Shown here: piece after piece, positions 51,788-61,577 of the stretch | How positions within the stretch are numbered: position 1 is the stretch's first letter | Layout of the letters: every line of letters begins with the position of its first letter | From: Brevibacillus parabrevis | GTDB lineage: Bacteria > Bacillota > Bacilli > Brevibacillales > Brevibacillaceae | Reading direction: 5' to 3' | Assembly: GCF_003710905.1 (NCBI RefSeq) | Contig: NZ_RHHV01000006.1 | Location: 62,001 to 126,000 of the forward strand | Length of the DNA stretch: 64,000 bases | Translations under genes and position numbers: made by a program | Notes under the pieces: generated by a model | What the model saw: only the letters and a program-made list of their open reading frames with translations | Databases searched by the model: none | Told to the model about the DNA's origin: nothing

Positions 51788-52795
51788 CTACAAGTCCAAC
51801 TGCCTTCCTGTCGCACCTGTCTTTCTCGGTACTTGCCCGCTGTCGTTGTTGCTGGCCGCACTTGACGGAAGCTCAATTTCCCGAATGACCACCCTTGGCT
51901 TTTCACTAGATGCGTGTTCCTGAAGTTCGGGACGCGGCATCATCCGCCCATCGCGAATAAGAGCGGGTGTACCGGGTGAAGCAGTCTGAAGAGCTTCATC
52001 CAACGCTTGCAAAAAATGCGAGACAAACTCTTCGGGGGAATCCTGAAAGCTTTTTCCGTCCAGCTTCAGGCGAACAGCGTTATCATGGACGGTCCCGATC
52101 AGCAGAAGCAAGCCTTCGCCATTCTTTCCGCTGCCGACGATGCCAAGCTTTTGGATATCGCGCAGCCGACATTCCATCCGCACGGCTTCGTGCCGCTCCT
52201 GCATGACGATGCAGACGAGCGCGTCCTGTTTGACCAAAAAGATTTTGTTGTTGGGCTGCACATGTCGCCAGCTCTCGAAATCTTTGTACAGCGCCTTCAC
52301 GATATCTTTTGGCGTAATAATCCCGATTTCCTCCAGCTCAAACAAGGTGGCATCGTCAATTTTCGTATGTACCTTGATCCGGCGCTTCATTACGAACTGC
52401 AAGTAAACAAGCGCGGAAAGGCCGATAAACAGCGTAGGCCCGACAGAAAGCTTTGTGATCAGGCTGAACAAAATCAAGCCAGCCATGCCAATTTGGGTGT
52501 ACGTGATCACTTTGATTTTTTGTTCTCCTGTCTTGCGAAAAAACGAGAACCCTTTTCCGGGCTGATAGTCGGCAAGCTGGTTTTGCAGCATTCTTTTAAA
52601 TTTTCCAATCGCCCAAATGCCAGGTACAACAAACACCAACCCCAACAGGAGCAGAAGAAAATTGCCCGTCATGATGCCGAACAGTGACATCAATCCGAAA
52701 AAGGCGCTGGTGATCCAAAGTGTCCTGATTTTCTTGTGAATCTCTGCAACTGCTTCGTTCTGGTTTTGCAAGTTTGTGCCCAACCTCCACTCCAT
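51788..52795 (-). CDS. Membrane protein of the AAA/radical SAM operon, unknown family
   Basis: 335 residues. Two pairs of TM helices (about 27-45 and 46-63; 100-118 and 119-133), then a 200-residue soluble domain with EEIGIITPKDIVKALYKDFE and alternating strand-like segments, ending in a Pro/Ser/Arg-rich tail. ATG at 52795 has no obvious ribosome binding site; a TTG nine codons later behind GTGGAGG is an alternative start. It begins the operon, with the radical SAM gene 10 nt downstream. Probably the membrane anchor or receptor of the system (inference). Not recognised. Confidence 0.75.
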   Translation of the reverse strand: MEWRLGTNLQNQNEAVAEIHKKIRTLWITSAFFGLMSLFGIMTGNFLLLLLGLVFVVPGIWAIGKFKRMLQNQLADYQPGKGFSFFRKTGEQKIKVITYTQIGMAGLILFSLITKLSVGPTLFIGLSALVYLQFVMKRRIKVHTKIDDATLFELEEIGIITPKDIVKALYKDFESWRHVQPNNKIFLVKQDALVCIVMQERHEAVRMECRLRDIQKLGIVGSGKNGEGLLLLIGTVHDNAVRLKLDGKSFQDSPEEFVSHFLQALDEALQTASPGTPALIRDGRMMPRPELQEHASSEKPRVVIREIELPSSAASNNDSGQVPRKTGATGRQLDL

Positions 52796-52863
52796 TATTT
52801 ACTACTTTTTTCCTATGCCTATTATAGTAGAGACAAGAAGGTGAGTAAATAAATCGGTGCCAG

Positions 52864-52894
52864 CAAAAAACCCCCACCAAAGTGAGGGTTTTGC
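52864..52894 (-). terminator. Terminator after the acyl-CoA thioesterase gene
   Basis: AAAACCCCCAC, loop CAAA, GTGAGGGTTTT; T-rich on the minus side (T6). Located 10 nt past the stop. Confidence 0.85.
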
Positions 52895-52903
52895 TGCAAA
52901 ATT

Positions 52904-53380
52904 CTATTGTTCCGCTTTGCGCTGTTTTCTCAATGCGTAGCGGTGCTTTGCCTTTTCATGCTGGATGCGCTCTTCTTCCGTCTCGGGAATGACAGCCGGC
53001 ACTAACGTTGGCTTTCCTTGGTCGTCGAGCGCGATCATCGTCAAGTACGCCCTCGCTGTCATTTTCTTTTCGCCCGTCAGCAAATTTTCCGACTCGACCT
53101 TGACGAACACTTCCATCGACGTGTTGTGTGTCCAGGTGACGTATGCTTCCAGATTGATCGCTTCGCCCGTTTTGATCGGCGCGAGAAAATCAAAGGAATC
53201 GCTGGAAGCAGTGACGACGGGCTTCCGGCAATGACGCATCGCCGCTATGCAGGCGATTTTGTCGACGTACGCCATGACTTTTCCGCCAAAAATCGTATTG
53301 TGATGGTTCGTATCCGGCGGGAACACGAGATCAGTCAAATAGGTTCGGGATTGTCCGGTCGGGCATGCTTCTGTTGCCAT
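52904..53380 (-). CDS. Acyl-CoA thioesterase, hot-dog fold (YkhA/BACH type)
   Basis: 158 residues from ATG 53380, selected because GAGAGGAG lies 9 nt before it; an ATG 27 nt upstream covers that site. Family block FPPDTNHHNTIFGGKVMAYVDKIACIAAMRH with catalytic Asn/Asp, then SDSFDFLAPIKTGEAI. Hydrolyses short to medium acyl-CoA esters in the cytosol. The last 25 residues are charged (EERIQHEKAKHRYALRKQRK). Downstream of metE by 31 nt on the same strand, and may share its transcript. Confidence 0.93.
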   Translation of the reverse strand: MATEACPTGQSRTYLTDLVFPPDTNHHNTIFGGKVMAYVDKIACIAAMRHCRKPVVTASSDSFDFLAPIKTGEAINLEAYVTWTHNTSMEVFVKVESENLLTGEKKMTARAYLTMIALDDQGKPTLVPAVIPETEEERIQHEKAKHRYALRKQRKAEQ

Positions 53381-53411
53381 CTGTGCTGCTCCTCTCGTTG
53401 CCATCATGCGA

Positions 53412-55697
53412 TTATGCTTTTTGTGTCAAACGGTCACGCACAGCATGCGTCGCCGCCACCATGTTTTTCAAAGCTTCCACTGTCTCTGCTCTTCCGCGCG
53501 TCTTCAGACCGCAATCCGGGTTGATCCAGAATTGGGCTGGTGGCAATACTTGCACGCCGCGCGACACCATCTCTTCGATCTCCGCGACAGCCGGAACGCG
53601 CGGGCTGTGGATGTCGTATACGCCCAGGCCGATTCCTTTATCGTACGTGCAAGTCTCGAAGACGGAGACAAGCTCGCCGTGGCTGCGGGACGTCTCGATC
53701 GAGATGACGTCGGCATCCAGCTCGCTGATGACGTCGATGAAGTCGTGAAATTCGCAATAGCACATATGCGTGTGAATTTGTGTGCTCGCGGCAACTGTCG
53801 AGGTAGCCACGCGGAACGATTTGACGGCCCAGTCCAGATACGCCGCCCTGTCTGCCTGCTTGAGCGGCAAGCCTTCCCGCAGCGCAGGCTCATCCACCTG
53901 AATCATGCGGATTCCCGCCGCTTCCAGCGCCTCCACTTCTGCTTGCAGCGCCAGGGCGATCTGTTCGCACACCTCTTGGCGGGACACGTCATCGCGGACA
54001 AATGACCAGTTCAAAATGGTCGCCGGGCCTGTCAGCATGCCTTTTACTGGTTTTTCCGTCAACGACTTGGCGTATACGCTCTCTTTGACAGTCATGGGAG
54101 CGACGAACTGCACATCGCCGTAGATGACAGGTGGCTTGACGCAACGGGAACCGTACGACTGAACCCAGCCATTTTTCGTGAAGACGAAGCCGTCGAGCTT
54201 TTCCCCGAAATATTCGACCATGTCTGTCCGTTCAAACTCGCCGTGGACAAGCACGTCCAGCCCGATCTCTTCCTGAATCGCAATCCACTGCTTGATTTGC
54301 TCCGCGATGAAGGCATCGTACTGCTCGACTGTCCAGTTCCCTTTTTTGTACTGCTGTCTGGCCTGACGAACCTCTGTCGTCTGCGGGAAACTGCCGATCG
54401 TCGTTGTAGGCAAAAGCGGCAGCTTCCAGGCGGCTTGCTGGATATCGCGGCGCTCGTGGAACGGCACGTCGCGTTTGGCTTCTGTCGTCTCCAGCGCTTT
54501 TCGAGCCTGCTGTACTTTCTCCCGGTTTCTCGCCGGAGACTCGGCCAGGCGGAGCAAGTCCTTTTCGTTCTGGGCAATTTCCTTCGATATAACATACTTT
54601 CCAAATCGGAATCCTTGGACTAAAAGCTGCACTTCTCCCAATTTTTCGTCCGCAAAGGCTAATGCCGCTTGAACTTCCCCAGGCAAATCGGTTTCTGCTT
54701 CAACAGTGACGGGAACATGCAACAGGCTGCTCGATGGCTGTAGCCAAATCCGGTCCGGGTCGACCACATTGCTGATCGTCTTGACCAGCTCCCACTTTTC
54801 CTCCAGAGCCGAGCGCCAAATGTTGCGGCCATCGACGATTCCTGCGCCGAGCACTTTTTCCTGCGGGAAGCCATGTGCCGTCAGGTTGGCCAAATTCGCT
54901 TTTCCTCCGTGGACAAAGTCCAGGCCCAAGCCTTCCACTGGCAGCGCGATCAGCTCCTCGTACCAATCCACCGCTTCGAAATACGTCTGAACCATCAGCT
55001 TGAGGTGTGGCAGCGCCTGACTGAACTGTTCGTACACCCGGCGAATAAGCGCTCTGTCCTGCTCGGAAATATCTTGGACGAAAGCCGGCTCATCGATTTG
55101 CACCCATTCCACACCATGCAGTTCCAGTTCACGAAGCACGTCCACGTAAAGCGGCACGATCTGATCGACAACGCGTTCGAACTCGTCTTTCGCATATCCT
55201 TTCGCCAGCTTGACAAACGTGTACGGCCCGACAATCACCGGCTTCCCGACGATGCCCAGCTGATCCCTGGCCTCCAGGTACGCTTTCAGCGGCCTGTTCT
55301 CTGCCAGCACTGGCGGGCGTTCGCCAAACTCAGGAACGATGTAGTGATAGTTCGTATTGAACCACTTGGTCATTTCGCTTGCGACAGCTTCTTTGTTTCC
55401 CCGCGCCATGGCGAAGTACGTATCGAGCGGAACCGGGCCGCCATCATAGGCAAAACGCTTCGGAACGAGTCCGAACATGACAGCCATGTCCAGCATGTGA
55501 TCGTAGTAAGTAAAGTCGTTGACGGGAATCCACTCGATGCCTTTGTCTTTTTGCTTGATCAGATGCTGCTGACGGATTTGCTCCATTTGCGCAAGAAACG
55601 CTGACTCTTCCAATTTGCCTGCCCAAAAGGACTCCAATGCTTTTTTCCACTCCCGGTCTTTGCCGATTCGCGGATATCCCAGGTTGCTGCTTTTCAT
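53412..55697 (-). CDS. metE: Cobalamin-independent methionine synthase
   Basis: 761 residues, two barrels. Opening SSNLGYPRIGKDREWKKALE; zinc ligands of the C-terminal barrel: His and Cys in IHTHMCYCEF, Glu in SIETSRSHGE and Cys in WINPDCGLKTRG. Methylates homocysteine from methyl-tetrahydrofolate polyglutamate. ATG at 55697 follows GGGAGAG. A cobalamin riboswitch and terminator precede the gene, so it should be shut off when B12 is available and a B12-dependent MetH (not in this window) can take over. Confidence 0.97.
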   Translation of the reverse strand: MKSSNLGYPRIGKDREWKKALESFWAGKLEESAFLAQMEQIRQQHLIKQKDKGIEWIPVNDFTYYDHMLDMAVMFGLVPKRFAYDGGPVPLDTYFAMARGNKEAVASEMTKWFNTNYHYIVPEFGERPPVLAENRPLKAYLEARDQLGIVGKPVIVGPYTFVKLAKGYAKDEFERVVDQIVPLYVDVLRELELHGVEWVQIDEPAFVQDISEQDRALIRRVYEQFSQALPHLKLMVQTYFEAVDWYEELIALPVEGLGLDFVHGGKANLANLTAHGFPQEKVLGAGIVDGRNIWRSALEEKWELVKTISNVVDPDRIWLQPSSSLLHVPVTVEAETDLPGEVQAALAFADEKLGEVQLLVQGFRFGKYVISKEIAQNEKDLLRLAESPARNREKVQQARKALETTEAKRDVPFHERRDIQQAAWKLPLLPTTTIGSFPQTTEVRQARQQYKKGNWTVEQYDAFIAEQIKQWIAIQEEIGLDVLVHGEFERTDMVEYFGEKLDGFVFTKNGWVQSYGSRCVKPPVIYGDVQFVAPMTVKESVYAKSLTEKPVKGMLTGPATILNWSFVRDDVSRQEVCEQIALALQAEVEALEAAGIRMIQVDEPALREGLPLKQADRAAYLDWAVKSFRVATSTVAASTQIHTHMCYCEFHDFIDVISELDADVISIETSRSHGELVSVFETCTYDKGIGLGVYDIHSPRVPAVAEIEEMVSRGVQVLPPAQFWINPDCGLKTRGRAETVEALKNMVAATHAVRDRLTQKA

Positions 55698-55739
55698 GAG
55701 CTTTCTCTCCCATCCATTGAAGGTATTTGTAAAGCCAAT

Positions 55740-55783
55740 CAAAAAAGGCACTTCCAACGGTCAAAAAGAACGTTAGAAATGCC
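55740..55783 (-). terminator. Riboswitch-linked terminator before metE
   Basis: Minus strand GGCATTTCTAACG with CGTTGGAAGTGCC, followed by T6, between the cobalamin aptamer and metE. Likely the OFF structure. Confidence 0.87.
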
Positions 55784-55849
55784 AAATAAGCACTGAGATC
55801 ACAGCATCCTAACACCTCCCTATCTCCCGTAGGTTAAGCAGTGTTGTCG

Positions 55850-56065
55850 AAACAGGCAGGTCTCCTGACTTGAGGATCACGATCTGCACAACGCCTTCCC
55901 AGTCCGTCTCGACCAGTGGCTTATCGCTGTGCAAACTCCCCTCATACAGTGGCGGGACCGTGTCGGATTCTCACCGACTTCCCTTTTCATCCTTGCGCCG
56001 ATTTTCGCGGCCAAGGAACCTGTTCCCACTCATATGAAATTGTCGGTATGAGTGCATGTGCTCTC
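55850..56065 (-). promoter_or_regulatory. Cobalamin riboswitch upstream of metE
   Basis: Minus strand contains GCCACTG, GGGAAGTCGGTGAGAATCC and the B12 box AGTCAGGAGACCTGCC, in the order of AdoCbl riboswitches. Terminator and metE follow. Expected: B12 bound, transcription ends early. Confidence 0.95.
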
Positions 56066-56196
56066 GCATCTAGCAAAAGAGCACCTTTCTCCTTACAGTA
56101 ACACGTAAACCAGTTTTTGTCATGCTAAACTATTTCCACTCACCAAAATTATTTCAAAGTTCAGCCTGATTGCCTCTACTCTGCCAGCTTTCCGGT

Positions 56197-57549
56197 TTAC
56201 TGCTTGGTCAGTCGCAGCTCCTGTGCCCGCAGAGAAGGTTTGCGAATCATGTAAATAGTGTAGCCGATCACAGCGCCTGCAACAGCGGGCAGCATCCAGC
56301 CAAGCCCGATCGTATACATCGGCAAGTAGCGAGTAAAGAAGTCGTTGATGACGGGAAGCTGGGCACCTGCCGCGTTCAGTCCGTCAAACAGGCTGATCAG
56401 AAAAGTAGCGAGCAAGCTTCCCTGATACACCTCTGGTCGTCCGCCAAATCCTTTGTGCATAAACGTTAAAAAGACGAGGGAAATCGCAATCGGGTACATG
56501 GTCATCAAGATCGGAACCGACACTTTGATCAGCGCCGTCAAGCCGATATTGGCGACGAGTGTACTGAACACAGCCAGAATGACGGCAAACTTTTTATACG
56601 AGATCGCCGGAAACAGCGAATGGAAAAACGAAGAGCACGCTGTAATGAGGCCGACGCTAGTGGTCAGGCATGCGATCGTAATCATGAGGCCGAGCAAAAC
56701 GGCGCCGTAAGATCCGAAGTAGTAATTGGACACCTTGGCCAAAATTTGCGCCCCGTTTTCCAGATGACCAAGCTTCTCCACACTGGAAGCGCCCATATAG
56801 GCAAGCACCGTGTAAAAGAACGCCAGAAGTGCGCCCGCGATCATCGTTGCTTTTGCGCACGTGAGCAAAATTTGCTTTTTCGCCGTGATGCCTCTTTGCT
56901 TGATCGCATTCACGATGATGATTCCAAACACAAATGCCCCCAAAGCGTCCAAGGTTAAATAGCCGTCCTGAAAGCCTTTGTAAAACGCTTTGGACTGATA
57001 GTCCGTCACAGGTGCTTGCAGCGCGCCAATCGGGAACAAAATCGCCGTCAACACAATCACGCCGATAAAAGTCAGCTTGATCGGTGTCAAGACTTTTCCG
57101 ACTACATTGATAATTTTCCCAGGATTGAGAGATAACAGGCAAGCGAGTGTAAAGAACAAGACGGTGAAGACGATCAGTGGAACCGGACCAGCTTGCTCGG
57201 ACAAAAATGGCTTGATTCCGATCTCAAACGAGACGTTCCCGGATCGCGGAATGGCGAAAAACGGCCCGATTGCCAAGTAGAGCAAAATCGTAAACACAAG
57301 ACCAAATACCGGATGCACACGACTCGCCAACGAACGCAAATCATCCATTCCCGAATAAACCAGAGCGATAATCGCCAGCAGCGGCAGCCCGACTCCCGTC
57401 ACCAGGAAGCCCGCATTGGCCGTCCATACGTTCGTTCCAGCCATTTGCCCCAGCATTGGTGGAAAAATCAGATTCCCCGCTCCGAAGAACAGAGCGAACA
57501 GCATAAAGCCGATGATGAGGATGAACGAAGAAGAACCTTTTTGATGCAT
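56197..57549 (-). CDS. brnQ: Branched-chain amino acid:cation symporter
   Basis: 450 residues, about 12 TM helices of the LIVCS family. Opening FILIIGFMLFALFFGAGNLIFPPMLG is the hallmark; NVSFEIGIKPFL and LGAFVFGIIIVNAIKQRG also fit. Sodium- or proton-driven uptake of Leu, Ile and Val. ATG at 57549 follows AGGAGGG at 9 nt. Monocistronic, with a long leader (57550-57960) that may hold a control element. Confidence 0.93.
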   Translation of the reverse strand: MHQKGSSSFILIIGFMLFALFFGAGNLIFPPMLGQMAGTNVWTANAGFLVTGVGLPLLAIIALVYSGMDDLRSLASRVHPVFGLVFTILLYLAIGPFFAIPRSGNVSFEIGIKPFLSEQAGPVPLIVFTVLFFTLACLLSLNPGKIINVVGKVLTPIKLTFIGVIVLTAILFPIGALQAPVTDYQSKAFYKGFQDGYLTLDALGAFVFGIIIVNAIKQRGITAKKQILLTCAKATMIAGALLAFFYTVLAYMGASSVEKLGHLENGAQILAKVSNYYFGSYGAVLLGLMITIACLTTSVGLITACSSFFHSLFPAISYKKFAVILAVFSTLVANIGLTALIKVSVPILMTMYPIAISLVFLTFMHKGFGGRPEVYQGSLLATFLISLFDGLNAAGAQLPVINDFFTRYLPMYTIGLGWMLPAVAGAVIGYTIYMIRKPSLRAQELRLTKQ

Positions 57550-57927
57550 GACACAAACCCTCCTGTAATTCCAAAGCAAAGGTGCTTTTCAGCAACCCTC
57601 TGATTAGTGAAAAAATTCACACAATCACTCCGCCCGCTCATGCCCCAACAACCGGGATCAGATCGAGCGGGAATAATTGTCAGATAAATCAGTCGACCAA
57701 ATCGGTAATCGATGACCAGATCGCTTCTCGCTTGCCACTTCCGCGCTGATCACGATTCTATCTGGACAACCAGAAGTAAAACAGCTCGTTACGTCATTTA
57801 TTTATAACATAAATATAAATGAAAAGATATTGAAAATAGGCGATTCATTTCCTTCCCATCTATTAAAATATTATTTATCGAGCAAACCTCACGTATATTC
57901 TACTGGCGCATTTTCGGATCGGAATCG
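57550..57927 (-). other. Long leader/intergenic region upstream of brnQ
   Basis: About 380 nt. Near brnQ there is a stem GATTAGTGAA with TTCACACAATC (57602-57627). Further up, repeated GATCTGGTC / GATTTGGTC-like segments (57690-57725, minus) and CTGGTTGTCCAG suggest structured RNA. The T-box signature GGGTGGxACCGCG is absent and no other known riboswitch was recognised. AT-rich promoter-like sequence lies at about 57800-57860. Confidence 0.45.
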
Positions 57928-57928
57928 A

Positions 57929-57960
57929 AAAAAGACTGCCAGCGAGCGGCAGTCTTTTTA
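57929..57960 (-). terminator. Terminator after nrdF
   Basis: AAAGACTGCC with GGCAGTCTTT; A and T runs on the two sides; 17 nt past the stop. Confidence 0.87.
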
Positions 57961-57977
57961 AACATACGTTTAACTTT

Positions 57978-58931
57978 TTACTCAAAGCGGAAATCATCAT
58001 CTGTCAGCGGCTCGACGTTGAGCGTGCGGACATAGCCATTTCCTTTTTTCGAGAAGAAATCATGCTGCTTCGTATGCGTCCGAATCCCGTTCAAAACGAT
58101 CGGATTGACTTCTTCCTCCGGGAAGAACGGGTCCAGTCCCAGGTTCATCAACGCTTTGTTCGCGTTGTAACGCACGTAAGCCAGCACTTCGTCCGCCAAG
58201 CCAATTTCCGTATATAGAGACACGGTATACGCCTCTTCGTTCTCATGCAGCTCGTGCAGCAACGCGTACAGCTCCTCTTTCACAGCTGTCTGCTCGACGA
58301 CGCTGAGGCGTTGATACACTTCTTGCGCAAGCACGCCGACGTACAGGCCGTGAATGCTTTCGTCGCGCACAATCAGGTCGATGATCTCGCCACTGCTCGT
58401 CATCTTGCCCTGTCCAGCCAAAAAGAGCGGGTAGAAGAAGCCGCTGTAAAACAAATAGCTTTCCAGAAAAACAGAGGCAACCATCGCCATGTACAAGTCT
58501 TTCGCTGTCTCGATGCTTTGATAGCGTTGCGAGATCAATGCCGCTTTCTTTTGCAGATGCGGATTGCGCTCCACCCAGGCAAAAATCTCGTCGATTTCTT
58601 CGGTGGCAGCCAAAGTCGTGAAAATGCTGCTGTAAGACTTGGCGTGAATTTGCTCCATCATGCCCATGAAAGCCAGGACGGCTTTTCGCTGCAATCCGTC
58701 CACATGCTCCATGATTTTCGGCATCCCGACGCCGCCTTGCACCGTATCGAGCAAGGTAAGGCCACCGAGCACTTTTTTATACGTGTCCCGCTCGGTAGCG
58801 CTCAGTTCCATCCAGGACATTTTGTCGTCCGACAGCGGAATCTCGTCATCGGTCCAGAACTGCATGATGTTCTGATTCCAAAACGTCATCGTAAAATCGT
58901 CGTCCGGCCTGTTCCAATTGACTGCTTTCAT
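57978..58931 (-). CDS. nrdF: Class Ib ribonucleotide reductase beta subunit
   Basis: 317 residues, all-helical ferritin-like. Metal ligands and radical Tyr: [12 protein letters not shown] (E, H, Y) and [14 protein letters not shown] (E, H). C-terminal [11 protein letters not shown] tail binds NrdE. NrdI encoded upstream supplies the oxidant for a dimanganese-tyrosyl cofactor in class Ib enzymes. ATG at 58931 follows GAGGAACG. Third gene of nrdI-nrdE-nrdF. Confidence 0.96.
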   Translation of the reverse strand: MKAVNWNRPDDDFTMTFWNQNIMQFWTDDEIPLSDDKMSWMELSATERDTYKKVLGGLTLLDTVQGGVGMPKIMEHVDGLQRKAVLAFMGMMEQIHAKSYSSIFTTLAATEEIDEIFAWVERNPHLQKKAALISQRYQSIETAKDLYMAMVASVFLESYLFYSGFFYPLFLAGQGKMTSSGEIIDLIVRDESIHGLYVGVLAQEVYQRLSVVEQTAVKEELYALLHELHENEEAYTVSLYTEIGLADEVLAYVRYNANKALMNLGLDPFFPEEEVNPIVLNGIRTHTKQHDFFSKKGNGYVRTLNVEPLTDDDFRFE

Positions 58932-58980
58932 AAGGCGTTCCTCTTCTCTATCAACTTGTTCCAATGACCTACATCTGTTG

Positions 58981-61065
58981 TTAAACGGCGCAGCTAATGC
59001 ACTCTTCTACCGTCAGATGCTTGGTGCGCGTGTAGTAGAGCGACTTCAAGCCTTTTTTCGCCGCGTAAATATAGTAGCGAGCCAGCTCTCTTGTCGAGAT
59101 GTTGCTGTTGACGTGCAGCACGGTAGAAATCCCTTGATCCACATGCTCCTGGATTTCGGCAATCAGATCGATGACTTTGAACTGGTCGATCACATAGGCA
59201 GACTTGTAGTAAAAATAGTTCTCTTGCGTCAAGTACGGCATCGGGTAGTACGTGGTCGAGTTCGCATACGTTCTCGTCTCGATATGCTCCACGATCGGCA
59301 TTACGCTCGATGTCGCATTCTGAATGTAGGAAATGCTCTGTGTCGGAGCAATCGCCAGACGATAGGCATGATACAGCCCGTTCTCCTGCACTTTTTGCTT
59401 GAGAGAAGCCCAGTCCTCTGGCGTCGGAATGTGCACGCCCTCGAACAGCTGCTTGCCTTTTTCCGTACGCGGACGGTAATCGGTTGCGAGATATTTGTCA
59501 AAATAAGTGCCCTTGGCGTACTCCGACTGCTCAAAGCCCATGAAGGTTTCCCCTTTTGCCTTGGCAATCTCGGCGCTCATTTCCAGCGAGTAAAAGTTCA
59601 TCATCATGAAGAACGTGCGGGCAAAATCTTTTGCTTCTTCACTCTCATACGCGATTTTGTTTTTCGCGAGGTAGCCGTTGAGGTTCATCGCACCCAATCC
59701 GACAGAATGCAGCTCGCGGTTCGCTTTTTGCACGCCCGGCGCATTTTCCACACGGGTTACATCGCTGACGGACGTAATCGCTTCGATGCCTTCGCGCACG
59801 GATTCACGGATTTTTTTGTGCTCCATCACGTTGACGATGTTCAGGGAAGCCAGATTGCAGCTGATGTCGCGGCGGATAATGTCTTCCTCGCCGTAATTCG
59901 TGATCGTAGTAGTCTCCTGCAACTGGAAAATTTCCGTGCACAGGTTGGACATTTTGACCGCTCCAATATCTTTGAGCGCGTGATTTTTGTTCGCATTCGT
60001 CTTGTTCATGATGTACGGATAACCCGATTCCATCTGGATCATCGCGATCTTGGTAAGCATCTCGCGGGCGCTCATGACGATCTTTTTCTTGATGCGCTCG
60101 TTTGCGACCAACTCGTCGTACATCTGATCGAGATCCAGATCATCCAGATGAACGCCGTATTCCTTGTAGACCGAGTAAGGAGCGAACACGGTCAGAGGCT
60201 TGTTCTCCTCTGCCAGCTTGTAAAACACATTCGGCACAATCAGGCCGATCGACAATGTCTTGATCCGCGATTTTTCGTCAGCGTTGATCTTTTTGCAATC
60301 GAGAAACTCGTTGATGTCCCAGCCAAAAATGTTGTAATAAGCTGCCCCGGAGCCTTTGCGCTGTCCCATCTGGTCGGCGTAGGAAAACGCATCTTCCAAA
60401 AGCTTGAGTACAGGCATGACGCCTTTGGCTGCGCCCTCGACGCCTTTGATCGGCTCTCCCCGCCCGCGAAGCTTGGACAGATTGACCGCTACGCCGCCGC
60501 CGATTTTCGAGAGCTGCATGCAAGTTCCGAGCACGTAGTTGATCGAGTTCAGGGAGTCGTCCATTTCCAGCAAGAAGCAGGAGACCATTTCCCCGCGGCG
60601 GCTTTTCCCTGCATTGAGGAATGTCGGTGTAGCCGGCTGGAGACGCTGCTCCATCATGGAAACAGTCAGGCGCTTCGCAAGCTCGAAGTCTCCGCGGCCG
60701 AGCGAGAGAGCAACAATCGCTACCCGATCCGGGTACTGTTCCAAATACGTGGATTTGTCGTCCGTTTTCAGAGCGTAGTCTTTGTAAAACTTGGAGATGG
60801 CCATGTACGACGCGAATTGAAAACCAGTGTCATGCGCCAGTCGGAAAACTTCGTCGACCTGTTCAACGGTGTAGTCCTCATACACATTTTCATAAAAATC
60901 ATGCTGGATCAAATAGTCCATCCGCTCTTTGACACTGTTGAAGGTCATGGTCTTCGCCTGCACTTCCTCCATGAAGACGGCGACTGCCTCTCTGTCTTTT
61001 TCCAATTGGTAAAACCCGTCGTTTCCACGCTGCATTAGTTGGTTGTTCAATTCAATGTGCCGCAA
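58981..61065 (-). CDS. nrdE: Class Ib ribonucleotide reductase alpha subunit
   Basis: 694 residues from TTG 61065, chosen because GTGGGGTGG is 6 nt before it and the protein then begins [10 protein letters not shown] as NrdE usually does (about 700 residues). It overlaps the nrdI end by 14 nt. Active-site cysteines in EMVSCFLLE, the glycyl-like catalytic segment SNLCTEIF and the C-terminal redox pair EECISCAV that receives electrons from NrdH or thioredoxin. No ATP-cone, as expected for class Ib. Reduces all four NDPs. Confidence 0.95.
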   Translation of the reverse strand: MRHIELNNQLMQRGNDGFYQLEKDREAVAVFMEEVQAKTMTFNSVKERMDYLIQHDFYENVYEDYTVEQVDEVFRLAHDTGFQFASYMAISKFYKDYALKTDDKSTYLEQYPDRVAIVALSLGRGDFELAKRLTVSMMEQRLQPATPTFLNAGKSRRGEMVSCFLLEMDDSLNSINYVLGTCMQLSKIGGGVAVNLSKLRGRGEPIKGVEGAAKGVMPVLKLLEDAFSYADQMGQRKGSGAAYYNIFGWDINEFLDCKKINADEKSRIKTLSIGLIVPNVFYKLAEENKPLTVFAPYSVYKEYGVHLDDLDLDQMYDELVANERIKKKIVMSAREMLTKIAMIQMESGYPYIMNKTNANKNHALKDIGAVKMSNLCTEIFQLQETTTITNYGEEDIIRRDISCNLASLNIVNVMEHKKIRESVREGIEAITSVSDVTRVENAPGVQKANRELHSVGLGAMNLNGYLAKNKIAYESEEAKDFARTFFMMMNFYSLEMSAEIAKAKGETFMGFEQSEYAKGTYFDKYLATDYRPRTEKGKQLFEGVHIPTPEDWASLKQKVQENGLYHAYRLAIAPTQSISYIQNATSSVMPIVEHIETRTYANSTTYYPMPYLTQENYFYYKSAYVIDQFKVIDLIAEIQEHVDQGISTVLHVNSNISTRELARYYIYAAKKGLKSLYYTRTKHLTVEECISCAV

Positions 61066-61411
61066 TTGCTGCCACCCCACTCGTAAATTGTTCCACGTCA
61101 CGGCCGGTACCGGACAATTCAAACTTGGAAATCACCGGAACGCCATACTGGATCGCGATTGTATCTGCGCTTTTGGCAAAGCTGGTGCCCCAGTTGCGAT
61201 TGCCGCTGGCAGACACTCCGCGCAAATAGACATGATTTCGCTTCAGGAAACGGTCCACCTTCTCTGGCACCTGCCCGAAGCCTGTCGTGTACGTCACCAG
61301 GATGAACGGCTCATCTAGCACCATCTCCGAATCGATTTCCACGCGCGGCAGATCGATTTTGTTTACGAATCGTCTCACGTTTCCTGTTTTTGAATCAAAA
61401 GCGATTATCAT
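61052..61411 (-). CDS. nrdI: Flavodoxin-like NrdI protein
   Basis: 119 residues. IIAFDSKTGNVRRFV is the FMN phosphate loop; LVTYTTGFGQVPEKV and GVSASGNRNWGTSFAKSAD complete the flavin site, typical of NrdI. It delivers superoxide/peroxide to build the NrdF Mn2-Tyr radical. ATG at 61411 is used because AAAGG is 9 nt before it; an ATG three codons upstream is too close. First gene of the operon, after a cobalamin riboswitch. Confidence 0.95.
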   Translation of the reverse strand: MIIAFDSKTGNVRRFVNKIDLPRVEIDSEMVLDEPFILVTYTTGFGQVPEKVDRFLKRNHVYLRGVSASGNRNWGTSFAKSADTIAIQYGVPVISKFELSGTGRDVEQFTSGVAAIAAH

Positions 61412-61458
61412 GTCCCTCATCCTTTACTGCAATTGTATACTTTTTAGCCAAAGTAAAA

Positions 61459-61488
61459 GCGCATTCGACGCCAAAATGTCGAATGCGC
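61459..61488 (-). terminator. Riboswitch-linked terminator before nrdI
   Basis: Perfect 11-bp stem GCGCATTCGAC with GTCGAATGCGC, then TTTTACTTT on the minus strand, between the aptamer and nrdI. Confidence 0.9.
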
Positions 61489-61577
61489 ATGATGATTCCC
61501 ATCGTATCCATTCAGCATGACAAACGAATGGAGCGCTCGAACACTTCCCTATCTTCCGTAGGTTACACAGTGCTTGC

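Noticed and set aside
57550..57927. T-box riboswitch for brnQ
   Set aside because: The T-box sequence and specifier-loop pattern are missing, and no clear terminator/antiterminator pair is seen before brnQ.
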